Origin: GCA-2770975 sp050248915
GTDB lineage: Bacteria > Cyanobacteriota > Sericytochromatia > UBA7694
Length of the DNA stretch: 9,954 nt
Direction of reading: 5' to 3'
NCBI GenBank assembly: GCA_050248915.1
Contig: JBFWRL010000184.1
Location: 1-9,954, forward strand
This document shows positions 1-6,596 of this stretch, one piece after another (the stretch's first letter is position 1; the number at the start of each line of letters is the position of its first letter). The notes under the pieces are model-generated. The model made no database searches, was not told the DNA's origin, and saw only the letters and a list, made by a program, of their open reading frames with translations. Position numbers and translations under genes: made by a program.

Positions 1-79
1 AATATTAAACTATTAAATATTAAATTGCAAGCGCGCTTCAGCTTGGCGCTGGCGTAAAATAGCCACAACAGCCCTGTTC
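1..79. other. AT-rich intergenic edge with three TATTAAA copies
   Basis: Non-coding stretch downstream of the DCC-family gene, cut by the window edge. It has three copies of TATTAAA (3-9, 11-17, 18-24), the last two directly abutting, next to a 10-bp palindrome AAGCGCGCTT at 29-38. The AT-rich part could be the U-rich tail of a terminator for the minus-strand operon, or part of a promoter region for a gene to the left. Confidence 0.4.
18..50 (-). terminator. Weak candidate terminator of the amrS operon
   Basis: Read on the minus strand, the sequence after the DCC gene stop can fold as AGCGC / GCGCT (46-50 with 30-34). An alternative fold is CAAGC / GCTTG. Either is followed by a T-rich but interrupted tract. 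The stems are only 5 bp and compete with each other, so this is a possibility rather than a firm call. Confidence 0.25.
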
Positions 80-484
80 TCAGTTCAGAAAGCGGCTTTT
101 TAACTCAGGGGTGGGAATTCGGCAAGACTCACTTTGGCCAAACCATTGGTAGCGATTGCGGGCGATCAGATCGTATACCCCATTGCGCAGCCATGCTGGT
201 ACCCACAAAAATTGGCCCAACCAGTGATAGCCTTGCAAATATTTTGCTATTTTTAGGGCTGCTGTGGAGCGGGTAAAAATCTGACCGGCCTCGATCAAGA
301 TCAGACTTTTAAAGTCTTGGGTGGGCAAAGCATATTGTCTTAAGAGCGCCTGCCCCACCTCTGACTGCAGAGAGGCAAAGCGCAATTGGGCCTGAGGATC
401 GTGATCGATCATAAACTGTACGCTGCGGTTGCACAAATTGCAGATACCATCAAAGAGCACAATGGGAGCTGGGTTGTCAGTCAT
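80..484 (-). CDS. DCC-family thiol-disulfide oxidoreductase (DUF393/YuxK-like)
   Basis: A 134-residue protein with the hallmark of the DCC family near its N-terminus: FDGICNLCN, with Asp12, Cys15 and Cys18 forming the D-G-x-C-x-x-C signature. The C-terminal YDLIARNRYQWFG and the following Cys-Arg-Ile-Pro also fit the family, and the length is normal. DCC proteins are thioredoxin-like and are predicted to exchange thiols and disulfides; partners are mostly unknown. No signal peptide is visible, so it is probably cytoplasmic. It is the last gene of a three-gene operon. Its ATG overlaps the stop of the FGE-like gene by 8 nt (ATGACTGA), and its AGGG ribosome-binding site lies inside the upstream gene's last codons, so translation is probably coupled. 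The coupling suggests a role alongside the two upstream enzymes, but that is inference. Confidence 0.88.
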   Translation of the reverse strand: MTDNPAPIVLFDGICNLCNRSVQFMIDHDPQAQLRFASLQSEVGQALLRQYALPTQDFKSLILIEAGQIFTRSTAALKIAKYLQGYHWLGQFLWVPAWLRNGVYDLIARNRYQWFGQSESCRIPTPELKSRFLN

Positions 485-1709
485 CGTTTTCCCTGACCAA
501 ACGAAAGCCTGTCAGGCGCACACGGGTCTCAGGGGCCAAATAGCCCCGAGCTGCTTGGCGGCAAGCACTCGCGTTGCAAAACCAACTGCCCCCACGCATG
601 ACCCGACCTTGCCCCCTTTCGGGGCCTTGGGGATCTTGCGTCTGCTCCAGGAGATAGGCCCCATAATGATCTTTACACCATTCCCAGACATTGCCATGCA
701 TATCATACAAACCCCAAGCATTGGGCTGTTTTTGAGCGACAGGATGGGTCTTAAAATTGGAGTTATTATTGTACCAAGCATAGGCGTCCAGGGTGCTGGG
801 GTCATGGCGTTCATAATAGCTCTTCATATTTCCGGCCCGTGCGGCATATTCCCATTCTGCTTCGCTGGGCAAGCGGTATCGCCCCTCTCCGAGGGCATTC
901 AGGGCTGGCAAAAAGCGCTGGTTAATATCCAACCAAGAGATATTTTCAATCGGCAATTGGGGGCCTTTAAAATCTGCGGGATTATTTCCCATCAACTTTT
1001 GCCATTGGGCTTGTGTAACGGGGGTGCTCTGCAGCCAATAAGGCTGGCTCAATGTCACAGTGTGTAATACTTCGTCGCTCTCTCGGTTGTGTTCATAATC
1101 AGGAGACCCCATTAAAAAACGGCCGGGTTCAATCCGGACAAAACTCATTCCCAGTGAATTATGGACTGGCGCGTGGCTGGGCGGGCTCAATTGGACCGCA
1201 ATTTGGCTGGCCCGGCTCATTTCTGCCTGGACCTCTTTCCAAATTCGTTCAGCTTCGATTTGGTCGAGGCGCAGACGGTTCCTGAGGGCATGGATGTCAG
1301 ATTTTTGGCTTTCATTCAATTCGTCCCAACGCAAAAATACGCCCCTGATAGCATTGCGGTATTCTTCTTCGGACTCAGCCATGAGATTGCGCGGTTGAAG
1401 CTCCAAGGGAATGACCCCCAAGGCTGCGGCCCAGGTTTCGACGATCCAGGTGGCATAACGTTCGGGCAGATCTTGATTGTGTTTGAGTTTTTCTGTAAAG
1501 GGCGTTTGCCAACCCGTGACAGGCTTTTCCAGTTGCAGCAAATCCATTGGAATGGCTTCGTCCAGCGCCATCATCATGAGATCAATCGCTTTGGGCTCAT
1601 CTGGACAGACATCAACCAGAATGGCTTTTAAATAATCGCTCTGCCCCAAGAGACCTTTGCCCTGAGAATCCAACAGATCTTTGAGGATATGGCCCACCAA
1701 TTCAGACAT
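477..1709 (-). CDS. FGE-sulfatase (SUMF1-like) protein with N-terminal adaptor-like module
   Basis: A 410-residue protein in three parts. Residues 1-100 are a helical module ending in ETWAAALGVI. From memory it resembles an N-terminal module fused to various signalling domains in cyanobacteria and Chloroflexi. Residues 112-163 form a short helical hairpin segment (YRNAIRG...IEAERIWKEV). Residues 184-406 are the FGE-sulfatase fold, with GRFLMGSP (196-203), LPSEAEWEYAARAG (280-293), MHGNVWEW (337-344), RGGSW (372-376) and GFRL (401-404). Cys378 and Cys383 sit after GGSW with the spacing of the copper-binding active-site pair of true formylglycine-generating enzymes. The His and Tyr flanking that pair in human FGE are Asn and Ala here. 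Most bacterial proteins with this fold are not true FGEs, so sulfatase activation is unproven. There is no signal peptide. The ATG has AGGGG five bases upstream. It lies 27 nt after the radical-SAM gene. Confidence 0.88.
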   Translation of the reverse strand: MSELVGHILKDLLDSQGKGLLGQSDYLKAILVDVCPDEPKAIDLMMMALDEAIPMDLLQLEKPVTGWQTPFTEKLKHNQDLPERYATWIVETWAAALGVIPLELQPRNLMAESEEEYRNAIRGVFLRWDELNESQKSDIHALRNRLRLDQIEAERIWKEVQAEMSRASQIAVQLSPPSHAPVHNSLGMSFVRIEPGRFLMGSPDYEHNRESDEVLHTVTLSQPYWLQSTPVTQAQWQKLMGNNPADFKGPQLPIENISWLDINQRFLPALNALGEGRYRLPSEAEWEYAARAGNMKSYYERHDPSTLDAYAWYNNNSNFKTHPVAQKQPNAWGLYDMHGNVWEWCKDHYGAYLLEQTQDPQGPERGQGRVMRGGSWFCNASACRQAARGYLAPETRVRLTGFRLVRENDD

Positions 1710-1736
1710 CTTTACCCCTGTTTTTAACCAATCGCG

Positions 1737-2828
1737 TTAGCGCTTAACTTCTTCTTCCCAATTTGCACCGAACTTTATCAATTCAGGGCTGTCTGTCTGA
1801 AAAATGCCGGCGATTTTTGTTTGGCAGTCTGGGCAGTCGCCGTTTGTCAGGTCGTTGCGCAAAACGCGGTGCCAATCCCGCTCGATCAGACTGCGCTGAC
1901 AGTTGGGACAATAGGTGGTTTGGCCACTGCGATCGTGTACATTGCCCACATAGACATGGTATAAACCCATACTCATGGCAATTCTTCTGGCCCGATTCAG
2001 GGTTTCCTGGGGAGTGCGAATTTTGTCCTGCATTTTAAAATCTGGGTGAAAAGCCGTAAAGTGCAGTGGTACATCGGGCCCCAAATTTTCGGCGATCCAT
2101 TCACACATCCGTTTGGTTTCGTCCCAACTGTCATTTTCGTCGGGGATCATCAGATTGGTGATCTCGAACCAGATTTGGGTTTCGTGTTTGAGCCAACGCA
2201 AGGTATTGAGGATCGGTTCCAAATGTGAAAAGGTCAATTTGTGATAAAAAGTTTCGCTAAAGGCTTTGAGGTCGACATTGGCCGCATCGATATAGCGGTA
2301 GATATCTTTGCGGGCTTCAGGGGTGATATATCCTGCTGTGACCAACACGCTTTTAAGGCCGGCCTCGCGGCCCAGACGCGAAATATCAATCACGTATTCG
2401 CCAAAAATTGTGGGGTCGTTGTAGGTCATGGCTATGCTGGGGCATTGGTGTTTGAGCGCAAGTTGCACCACCTGTTCGGGAGAGGCTGAGACGCTGTTTT
2501 GTTCAACCAATTTGGCTTTGGATATGTGCCAGTTTTGACAAAATCGGCAGCCCAAATTACAACCGGCGGTACCAAAGCTCATAATGGCGCTGCCGGGTAA
2601 AAAGTGGCTCAGGGGTTTTTTTTCAATGGGATCAATGGCAAACCCAGTGGATTTGCCGTAAGAAGCAGCATAAAGCTTGCCACCGACATTTTGACGCACA
2701 TAGCAAAAACCGGCTTGTCCTTCTCCCATGCGGCAAAAGCGGGGGCAGAGGGTGCAGAGAATTTTGCCTTTTTCATCGGTCTCCCACCAGCGTGCTTCGG
2801 GGGTTTCTGGGGTGATTAACTCAGACAT
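1737..2828 (-). CDS. amrS: AmmeMemoRadiSam-system radical SAM enzyme
   Basis: A 363-residue radical SAM enzyme. The cluster motif is CNLGCRFC (Cys90, Cys94, Cys97), which binds the [4Fe-4S] cluster that cleaves S-adenosylmethionine. It is preceded by a Cys-rich N-terminus (Cys25, Cys28, Cys32, Cys42) and followed by a C-terminal zinc-ribbon-like pair of Cys-x2-Cys knuckles (307/310 and 332/335). This layout and the PflA-like core match the family named for genomic association with MEMO1 and AMMECR1 homologues; its substrate is not established to my knowledge. Neither partner is in this window. The frame stays open upstream to 2981. I chose the ATG at 2826-2828 because AGGAG lies six bases before it, the added 51 residues look non-conserved, and they would overlap the divergent gene. 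It leads the operon with the FGE-like and DCC genes. Confidence 0.9.
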   Translation of the reverse strand: MSELITPETPEARWWETDEKGKILCTLCPRFCRMGEGQAGFCYVRQNVGGKLYAASYGKSTGFAIDPIEKKPLSHFLPGSAIMSFGTAGCNLGCRFCQNWHISKAKLVEQNSVSASPEQVVQLALKHQCPSIAMTYNDPTIFGEYVIDISRLGREAGLKSVLVTAGYITPEARKDIYRYIDAANVDLKAFSETFYHKLTFSHLEPILNTLRWLKHETQIWFEITNLMIPDENDSWDETKRMCEWIAENLGPDVPLHFTAFHPDFKMQDKIRTPQETLNRARRIAMSMGLYHVYVGNVHDRSGQTTYCPNCQRSLIERDWHRVLRNDLTNGDCPDCQTKIAGIFQTDSPELIKFGANWEEEVKR

Positions 2829-2860
2829 AACAGACTCCTTGCTCAGGGAGATACCCCTTA

Positions 2861-2866
2861 ATTGTA
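2861..2866 (-). promoter_or_regulatory. Candidate -10 element of the amrS operon promoter
   Basis: On the minus strand this reads TACAAT, five of six matches to TATAAT. It would start transcription near 2854, leaving about 25 nt of leader with an AGGAG site before the amrS ATG. No good -35 box is seen at normal spacing, so support is modest. Confidence 0.35.
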
Positions 2867-2903
2867 CTTTGAAAAATGCCAAGACGCTCTGAAAGTGACA
2901 AAA

Positions 2904-2912
2904 TGGTATGAT
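2904..2912 (+). promoter_or_regulatory. Candidate extended -10 promoter for the coiled-coil FGE gene
   Basis: The string TGGTATGAT fits an extended -10 element (TGn followed by TATGAT, five of six to consensus). Such promoters can work without a -35 box, and none is seen. Transcription would begin near 2919. That rules out the ATG at 2908, which lies inside the element, and favours a start at 2932 or 2947. It lies back to back with the amrS candidate promoter about 40 bp away. Confidence 0.4.
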
Positions 2913-2931
2913 ACCTAGCAGTCTGATTGCC

Positions 2932-4674
2932 ATGGAACAAGAAGAAATGCGCCCCGAAGCAGAATGGTCCCCCCAGCGCAATGCCCGTCTACTGAAAGAA
3001 ATGGTCTTTCTCTTTCAGTCGATTTATTTTTATTTGGAACATCTCGATACCCGTTTGCGCGTCTGGGCAACGGAGCTAAGGCCTTTGTTGGCTTTGCTGC
3101 CCGACCAGCAGGCCCGTCTGCTGGTCTTGGAGCAAGAATTGGAGTCTTCTACCAGTTTATTAGAGGATTTTCACAGACCCGCATTGTCTTTTCCCAGCGA
3201 ACTTCAGTCTCAAATGCAGGCTTTGCAGCTCTACTATGCCGATCTCGAGGCCTTAGAGCAGCGCTTGATGGGCTATTTGCAACAATTGGAGGGCTTGGAG
3301 CAGGAGTATTTGGATTTGGCCGAAAACCATCGCCAAACCTTAGACGAAGTGGTTGTTTTGAACCAGACTGTTCTGGCTGGTGAGCAAGAAATTGCTGTGC
3401 TCTCTCAGCGTCAAAGTGCATTGGAACAAGCTTTGGCTGACCAGGCCCGTTTGAATGAAGAACAGGTTGAAAACCTGAACGAAATTATCGAAAAAACTGC
3501 GAAAGAAACCTGGCTTTTGCAAAAGAGCCACCAAGATGCCGGGGTTTCTTTGGCGCGGATTGCTCAGATCAAAAATGAAGCGGACAGCCAGATTCTGTTG
3601 CTGCAAAAGCGTTTGTTGGCGCTGGAAAATGAAAATGCCGAATTGCTTAAGGGCCTCTCAGAGTCCAGTTCACTGCCGCTGACCATGCCCCAGCAAGAAA
3701 AACGCAATCAGGTCAGGTACCAGACCTGTCTTGAGTTGCTCTCACTGCTCCCACTCAATTTGCCACTTTTGGAGCAGGAACAGTTAGCCGCCGCCTTAAA
3801 AGGTGCATTGCAAATTACCGATGCCCAGGCAGTCGCTTTACAAACCCGTGTTGATGCGGGACTGGGCCATCTTAACCAAGTCTTAAAACCACAGTATCAG
3901 GCTCTGCGCCCCCCCTCAGGAGGCATGGTGAGTGTGCCTGCCGGAATATATCCGATTGGAGATGATTTACATACTGCGGAGCGGCCGGCCCACAGTCTCA
4001 AAACTGAAGGTTTTCTGATTGGCATTTTTCCGGTGACCAATGCTGAGTTTGCCCAATTTATGGCAGAAGAGGGTTATCAACAGGAAAACTATTGGTTGCC
4101 AGAGGGCTGGAGTTTGATTCAAGAAAAATCCATCCATGCCCCCGCATTTTGGAATACACCCGGTCACAGCTCGGGAGTGGACTATCCCGATTATCCAGTG
4201 GTGGGGATCAGTTGGTATGAAGCCATGGCTTTTGCGACTTGGGCCGGCAAACGATTGCCGACTGAGGTCGAGTGGGAAATGGCCTGTCGGGGGGTGGAGG
4301 GGCGTATCTGGCCCTGGGGAAACCATTGGCAGGCAGGTTGGGCCAATACCGCAGAAGCAGGGGTTTTTAACCTGGCTCCGGTGGGTTGGTTTCCCGAGAG
4401 CCAAAGTCTCAATGGCTGTCATGATCTGATTGGCCAGTGTTATGAATGGACTTCCAGCCTCTATTTGCCTTATCCCTATCTCAAAGAACAGGCCGAAGAT
4501 CTTGTGCGCAGCGAGCCTCGCAGTTTAAGGGGCTGTGCTTGGAGCGCACGCGGCCCTTATTTTACGCGGGCCTCTTATCGTTTTTTTCAGCCCCCTGAGC
4601 ACCGCCACAGTGATATTGGATTTCGCTGTGTGCAAAACGCGGGGAACAATTACCCAGAGGGTACCGTCACTTGA
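2932..4674 (+). CDS. Coiled-coil protein with degenerate FGE-sulfatase domain
   Basis: A 580-residue protein from this start. Residues about 60-245 are a long Leu/Gln/Glu-rich region that should form coiled coils. After a linker, residues about 328-570 form an FGE-sulfatase fold: VPAGIYPIGD, FPVTNAEFAQFM, RLPTEVEWEMACRG (441-454), GQCYEW (501-506) and GFRCV (563-567). The usual GGSW box is changed to GCAW and the active-site Cys-X4-Cys pair is missing, so formylglycine synthesis is very unlikely. The fold may serve for binding, as in many FGE-like proteins. No signal peptide or membrane segment is evident. The start is uncertain: ATGs at 2908, 2932 and 2947 are in frame and none has a strong ribosome-binding site. 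I prefer 2932 because the 2908 ATG lies in a likely promoter. It is transcribed away from the amrS operon and probably together with the lipoprotein gene 33 nt downstream. Confidence 0.85.
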   Translation: MEQEEMRPEAEWSPQRNARLLKEMVFLFQSIYFYLEHLDTRLRVWATELRPLLALLPDQQARLLVLEQELESSTSLLEDFHRPALSFPSELQSQMQALQLYYADLEALEQRLMGYLQQLEGLEQEYLDLAENHRQTLDEVVVLNQTVLAGEQEIAVLSQRQSALEQALADQARLNEEQVENLNEIIEKTAKETWLLQKSHQDAGVSLARIAQIKNEADSQILLLQKRLLALENENAELLKGLSESSSLPLTMPQQEKRNQVRYQTCLELLSLLPLNLPLLEQEQLAAALKGALQITDAQAVALQTRVDAGLGHLNQVLKPQYQALRPPSGGMVSVPAGIYPIGDDLHTAERPAHSLKTEGFLIGIFPVTNAEFAQFMAEEGYQQENYWLPEGWSLIQEKSIHAPAFWNTPGHSSGVDYPDYPVVGISWYEAMAFATWAGKRLPTEVEWEMACRGVEGRIWPWGNHWQAGWANTAEAGVFNLAPVGWFPESQSLNGCHDLIGQCYEWTSSLYLPYPYLKEQAEDLVRSEPRSLRGCAWSARGPYFTRASYRFFQPPEHRHSDIGFRCVQNAGNNYPEGTVT

Positions 4675-4707
4675 AAGTCACAAAAAATTCAAACGAGGAT
4701 TCAATGT

Positions 4708-6549
4708 ATGTCTTTTAAAAAAGTCTTGCTCTCACTCTTGGCAGGTTCTGTTTTTATCTCTGGCTCGGGCTGTACTGCCGAGCAGCTCAATTTGGCCGTC
4801 AATTTGGCCAATCAATTTCTCAAAGATTTGGAAAGTGGCAATACGGCCAGCATTGATTTGCAGTTGGTGGCCGAGAGTGGCCAAGTTTCTACCGTTTCCG
4901 ATGGGGATATTGAAGATGTTCGGATTGGTGGCCGCAAAGTGAAACACCGCTTTAGCGCCAGTGGTGAACTGGTGGTTGAAGATTTTAATCTCTCAGATGG
5001 TGCCCAGGCCGAAGCCGAAGTTTATCTGCGTGGGTATCAACGGCCGGTGATTGTGGTAATTAACCCCGAAAACCAAAAACGCAACAATATCCGCATCAGT
5101 GCCCAAGTTTCCGTGGCCAGTACTGCTCAACGCAAAGTGGTGCTCGATCAACGGGCGACAGTGACCCAGGTTCAAAAGAAAGACGACCTTCAAGAATTTT
5201 TACGCAATGCTGTGGTCTTTGATTTGGGGGCACAGGCAGCAGCCAAATTGAAGGGCAAACAAATTATGGGTGTTTGGCTTGATGGCGATCGCATGCCCCA
5301 AAACCAGATCAAAGTGCAAGCCAATGGCAACGTCATGATGCATACCAGTGCTTTTCTGCGCTATTTTATGGGGCTCGATGCCAAAGGCAATTTCTTGAGA
5401 ACCGACGACAACCTGACCACGGTGAGTTTCCGCAATTCAAATGCCTATAAAAAACTCAAGGACAATCTGCGTAAAAAAGTGCTGCGTGAAAAAGCCCGCT
5501 ATGTGCAAACCCGTGTCGTGACGGAAACCCGTGTTGTGATTACCAAAAAGGTGATTACCGAACAGCGCTTTGTCACCCAGCAAATTCGTGCCATTCCCGT
5601 TTCTCAAACCACTTTGGACAATCGCCTGCGTTTACAATTGGCCCTGAATCGTTTGGATGCCCAAAAACGCGCAGAAATTGAGCGCAGGGCCCAAGAGGAA
5701 AAAACGCGCTTGGCCGCGGCAGAACGCCAAAAATTGGAAGCGCGTCTGGCTGAGTTAAAACAGCGCCAAGCAGAGCTCAATGCCCGCCGCCCTCAATCCA
5801 ATGTGCAGGTTGTCCGGGTTGGCAACCAAACCCTTGAGCGCCGTCAATTGGCCAGTATTCGCGGTTTGGCTGCAACCAAACTGGCCCGTGACAGCAAAGT
5901 CTACAAAAACCGCACCCTCTATGTTTTGACCCGCACCTCCTCTGGCAAAATGCAGTTGTTTAAATTTGTGATCAATGCCAAACAAATTGAGCGCTTGGCC
6001 CAGCGTTTGGATCAACGTCTCAATCTGGCCAAACAGCGGGCAGATCGCGCCCGTCAGCGTTTTACCAATGTTCAAGGCTCTGTTAATGTCGACGAATTAT
6101 TGGGCCAGGTGGCTGCTGATGTGGATACCTTGGGAGATCTGAACGAAGCGGGTGATCTGGTCTGTGAGACCCAAGTCGAAGACCTGGATGCCGCTAGCGA
6201 AGAAGAGCTTGCCGTTGAATTGGCTTCCGCCGAAGGCGCTGAACAGGCCATTATGGAAGAAGAAATTGAAACCGAGCTGAGTGAAGAGCTGTCGGATGTC
6301 TTGGTAGACGCTGGCACGTCTGCGCCGGATGAAGATCTGGAAGTAGAATTGCTGGCTTCTGATATTACCCAGGCCGCAGCTGAGTCCAATGTCTCAGCCC
6401 TGCCCGAAGAAAATGTGCTCAGTGAAGATCAGATCAATCTGGATTCAGAAGTGCAGGCCTCTGCACAGGTTTCTGAAGAAGTGGAACAATCAGTAGAACA
6501 AAACCTGATTGAAGAAATTCTGGTTGCTCAGGCCCAAGAAGCATCATAA
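4708..6549 (+). CDS. Probable lipoprotein with charge-segregated architecture, function unknown
   Basis: A 613-residue protein I do not recognise. The N-terminus looks like a lipoprotein signal: Lys4-Lys5, a hydrophobic stretch, then SGSGC with the candidate lipidated Cys22. The -3 residue is Gly, which is atypical. Residues about 45-240 look strand-rich. Residues 246-452 are strongly basic by my count (about 52 Lys/Arg against 19 Asp/Glu). They include a hexapeptide-like repeat at 268-291 and probable long helices at 303-360 and 424-452. Residues 453-613 contain about 46 Asp/Glu and no Lys, Arg or His. The ATG has GAGGA eight bases upstream. An ATG four bases earlier gives only a four-codon frame. 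The 33-nt gap from the preceding gene has no terminator, suggesting one transcript, and a strong terminator follows the stop. The likely location is the envelope, by inference. Confidence 0.82.
   Translation: MSFKKVLLSLLAGSVFISGSGCTAEQLNLAVNLANQFLKDLESGNTASIDLQLVAESGQVSTVSDGDIEDVRIGGRKVKHRFSASGELVVEDFNLSDGAQAEAEVYLRGYQRPVIVVINPENQKRNNIRISAQVSVASTAQRKVVLDQRATVTQVQKKDDLQEFLRNAVVFDLGAQAAAKLKGKQIMGVWLDGDRMPQNQIKVQANGNVMMHTSAFLRYFMGLDAKGNFLRTDDNLTTVSFRNSNAYKKLKDNLRKKVLREKARYVQTRVVTETRVVITKKVITEQRFVTQQIRAIPVSQTTLDNRLRLQLALNRLDAQKRAEIERRAQEEKTRLAAAERQKLEARLAELKQRQAELNARRPQSNVQVVRVGNQTLERRQLASIRGLAATKLARDSKVYKNRTLYVLTRTSSGKMQLFKFVINAKQIERLAQRLDQRLNLAKQRADRARQRFTNVQGSVNVDELLGQVAADVDTLGDLNEAGDLVCETQVEDLDAASEEELAVELASAEGAEQAIMEEEIETELSEELSDVLVDAGTSAPDEDLEVELLASDITQAAAESNVSALPEENVLSEDQINLDSEVQASAQVSEEVEQSVEQNLIEEILVAQAQEAS
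4787..4809 (+). repeat. Short in-gene direct repeat TCAATTTGGCC
   Basis: Two exact copies of TCAATTTGGCC at 4787-4797 and 4799-4809, set 12 bp apart, with a partial third TCAATTT at 4812-4818. They encode the LNLA-VNLA-NQFL run just after the lipobox, so this is an in-frame four-residue duplication in the mature N-terminus of the lipoprotein. Confidence 0.6.
5509..5580 (+). repeat. Four degenerate 18-bp / hexapeptide repeats in the lipoprotein
   Basis: Residues 268-291 read as four six-residue units: TRVVTE, TRVVIT, KKVITE, QRFVTQ. The first two DNA units share ACCCGTGT and the second and third share GTGATTACC. The pattern of basic residue, two beta-branched residues and Thr suggests repeated beta strands rather than helix, at the entry to the basic region. 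Confidence 0.55.
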
Positions 6550-6566
6550 GACCGTCTTGATTTAGA

Positions 6567-6596
6567 CCCCCTGAAGTTCTGCTTTAGGGGGTTTTT
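6567..6596 (+). terminator. Strong intrinsic terminator after the lipoprotein gene
   Basis: Arms CCCCCTGAAG (6567-6576) and CTTTAGGGGG (6582-6591) pair over ten positions with one G-U pair and a five-base loop (TTCTG). They are followed directly by TTTTT (6592-6596). This is a classic rho-independent terminator 17 nt after the lipoprotein stop. The right arm contains the TAA stop of the convergent aminopeptidase gene (6584-6586). The minus-strand side lacks a good T run, so it should work mainly in the plus direction. Confidence 0.88.

Noticed and set aside
429..1067. A 212-codon open frame on the plus strand
   Set aside because: It lies wholly opposite the FGE-like and DCC genes, its product resembles no family, and the minus-strand reading has clear domain motifs. 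It is an antisense shadow.
2829..2981. 51-residue upstream extension of amrS
   Set aside because: The AGGAG site and family-like N-terminus support the ATG at 2826-2828; the extension would run through both candidate promoters.
477..4674. FGE folds as variable proteins of a diversity-generating retroelement
   Set aside because: The C-terminal coding parts show no AAC/AAT-rich variable stretch, and there is no reverse transcriptase or template repeat in the window.
4704..4718. ATG four bases before the lipoprotein start
   Set aside because: It gives only four codons before a stop, and the frame at 4708 has better ribosome-binding spacing.
5284..5293. GGCGATCGCA, close to the cyanobacterial HIP1 octamer palindrome
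   Set aside because: Only one copy was noticed in the window, whereas HIP1-bearing genomes carry many; it lies inside a coding stretch and is compatible with chance.
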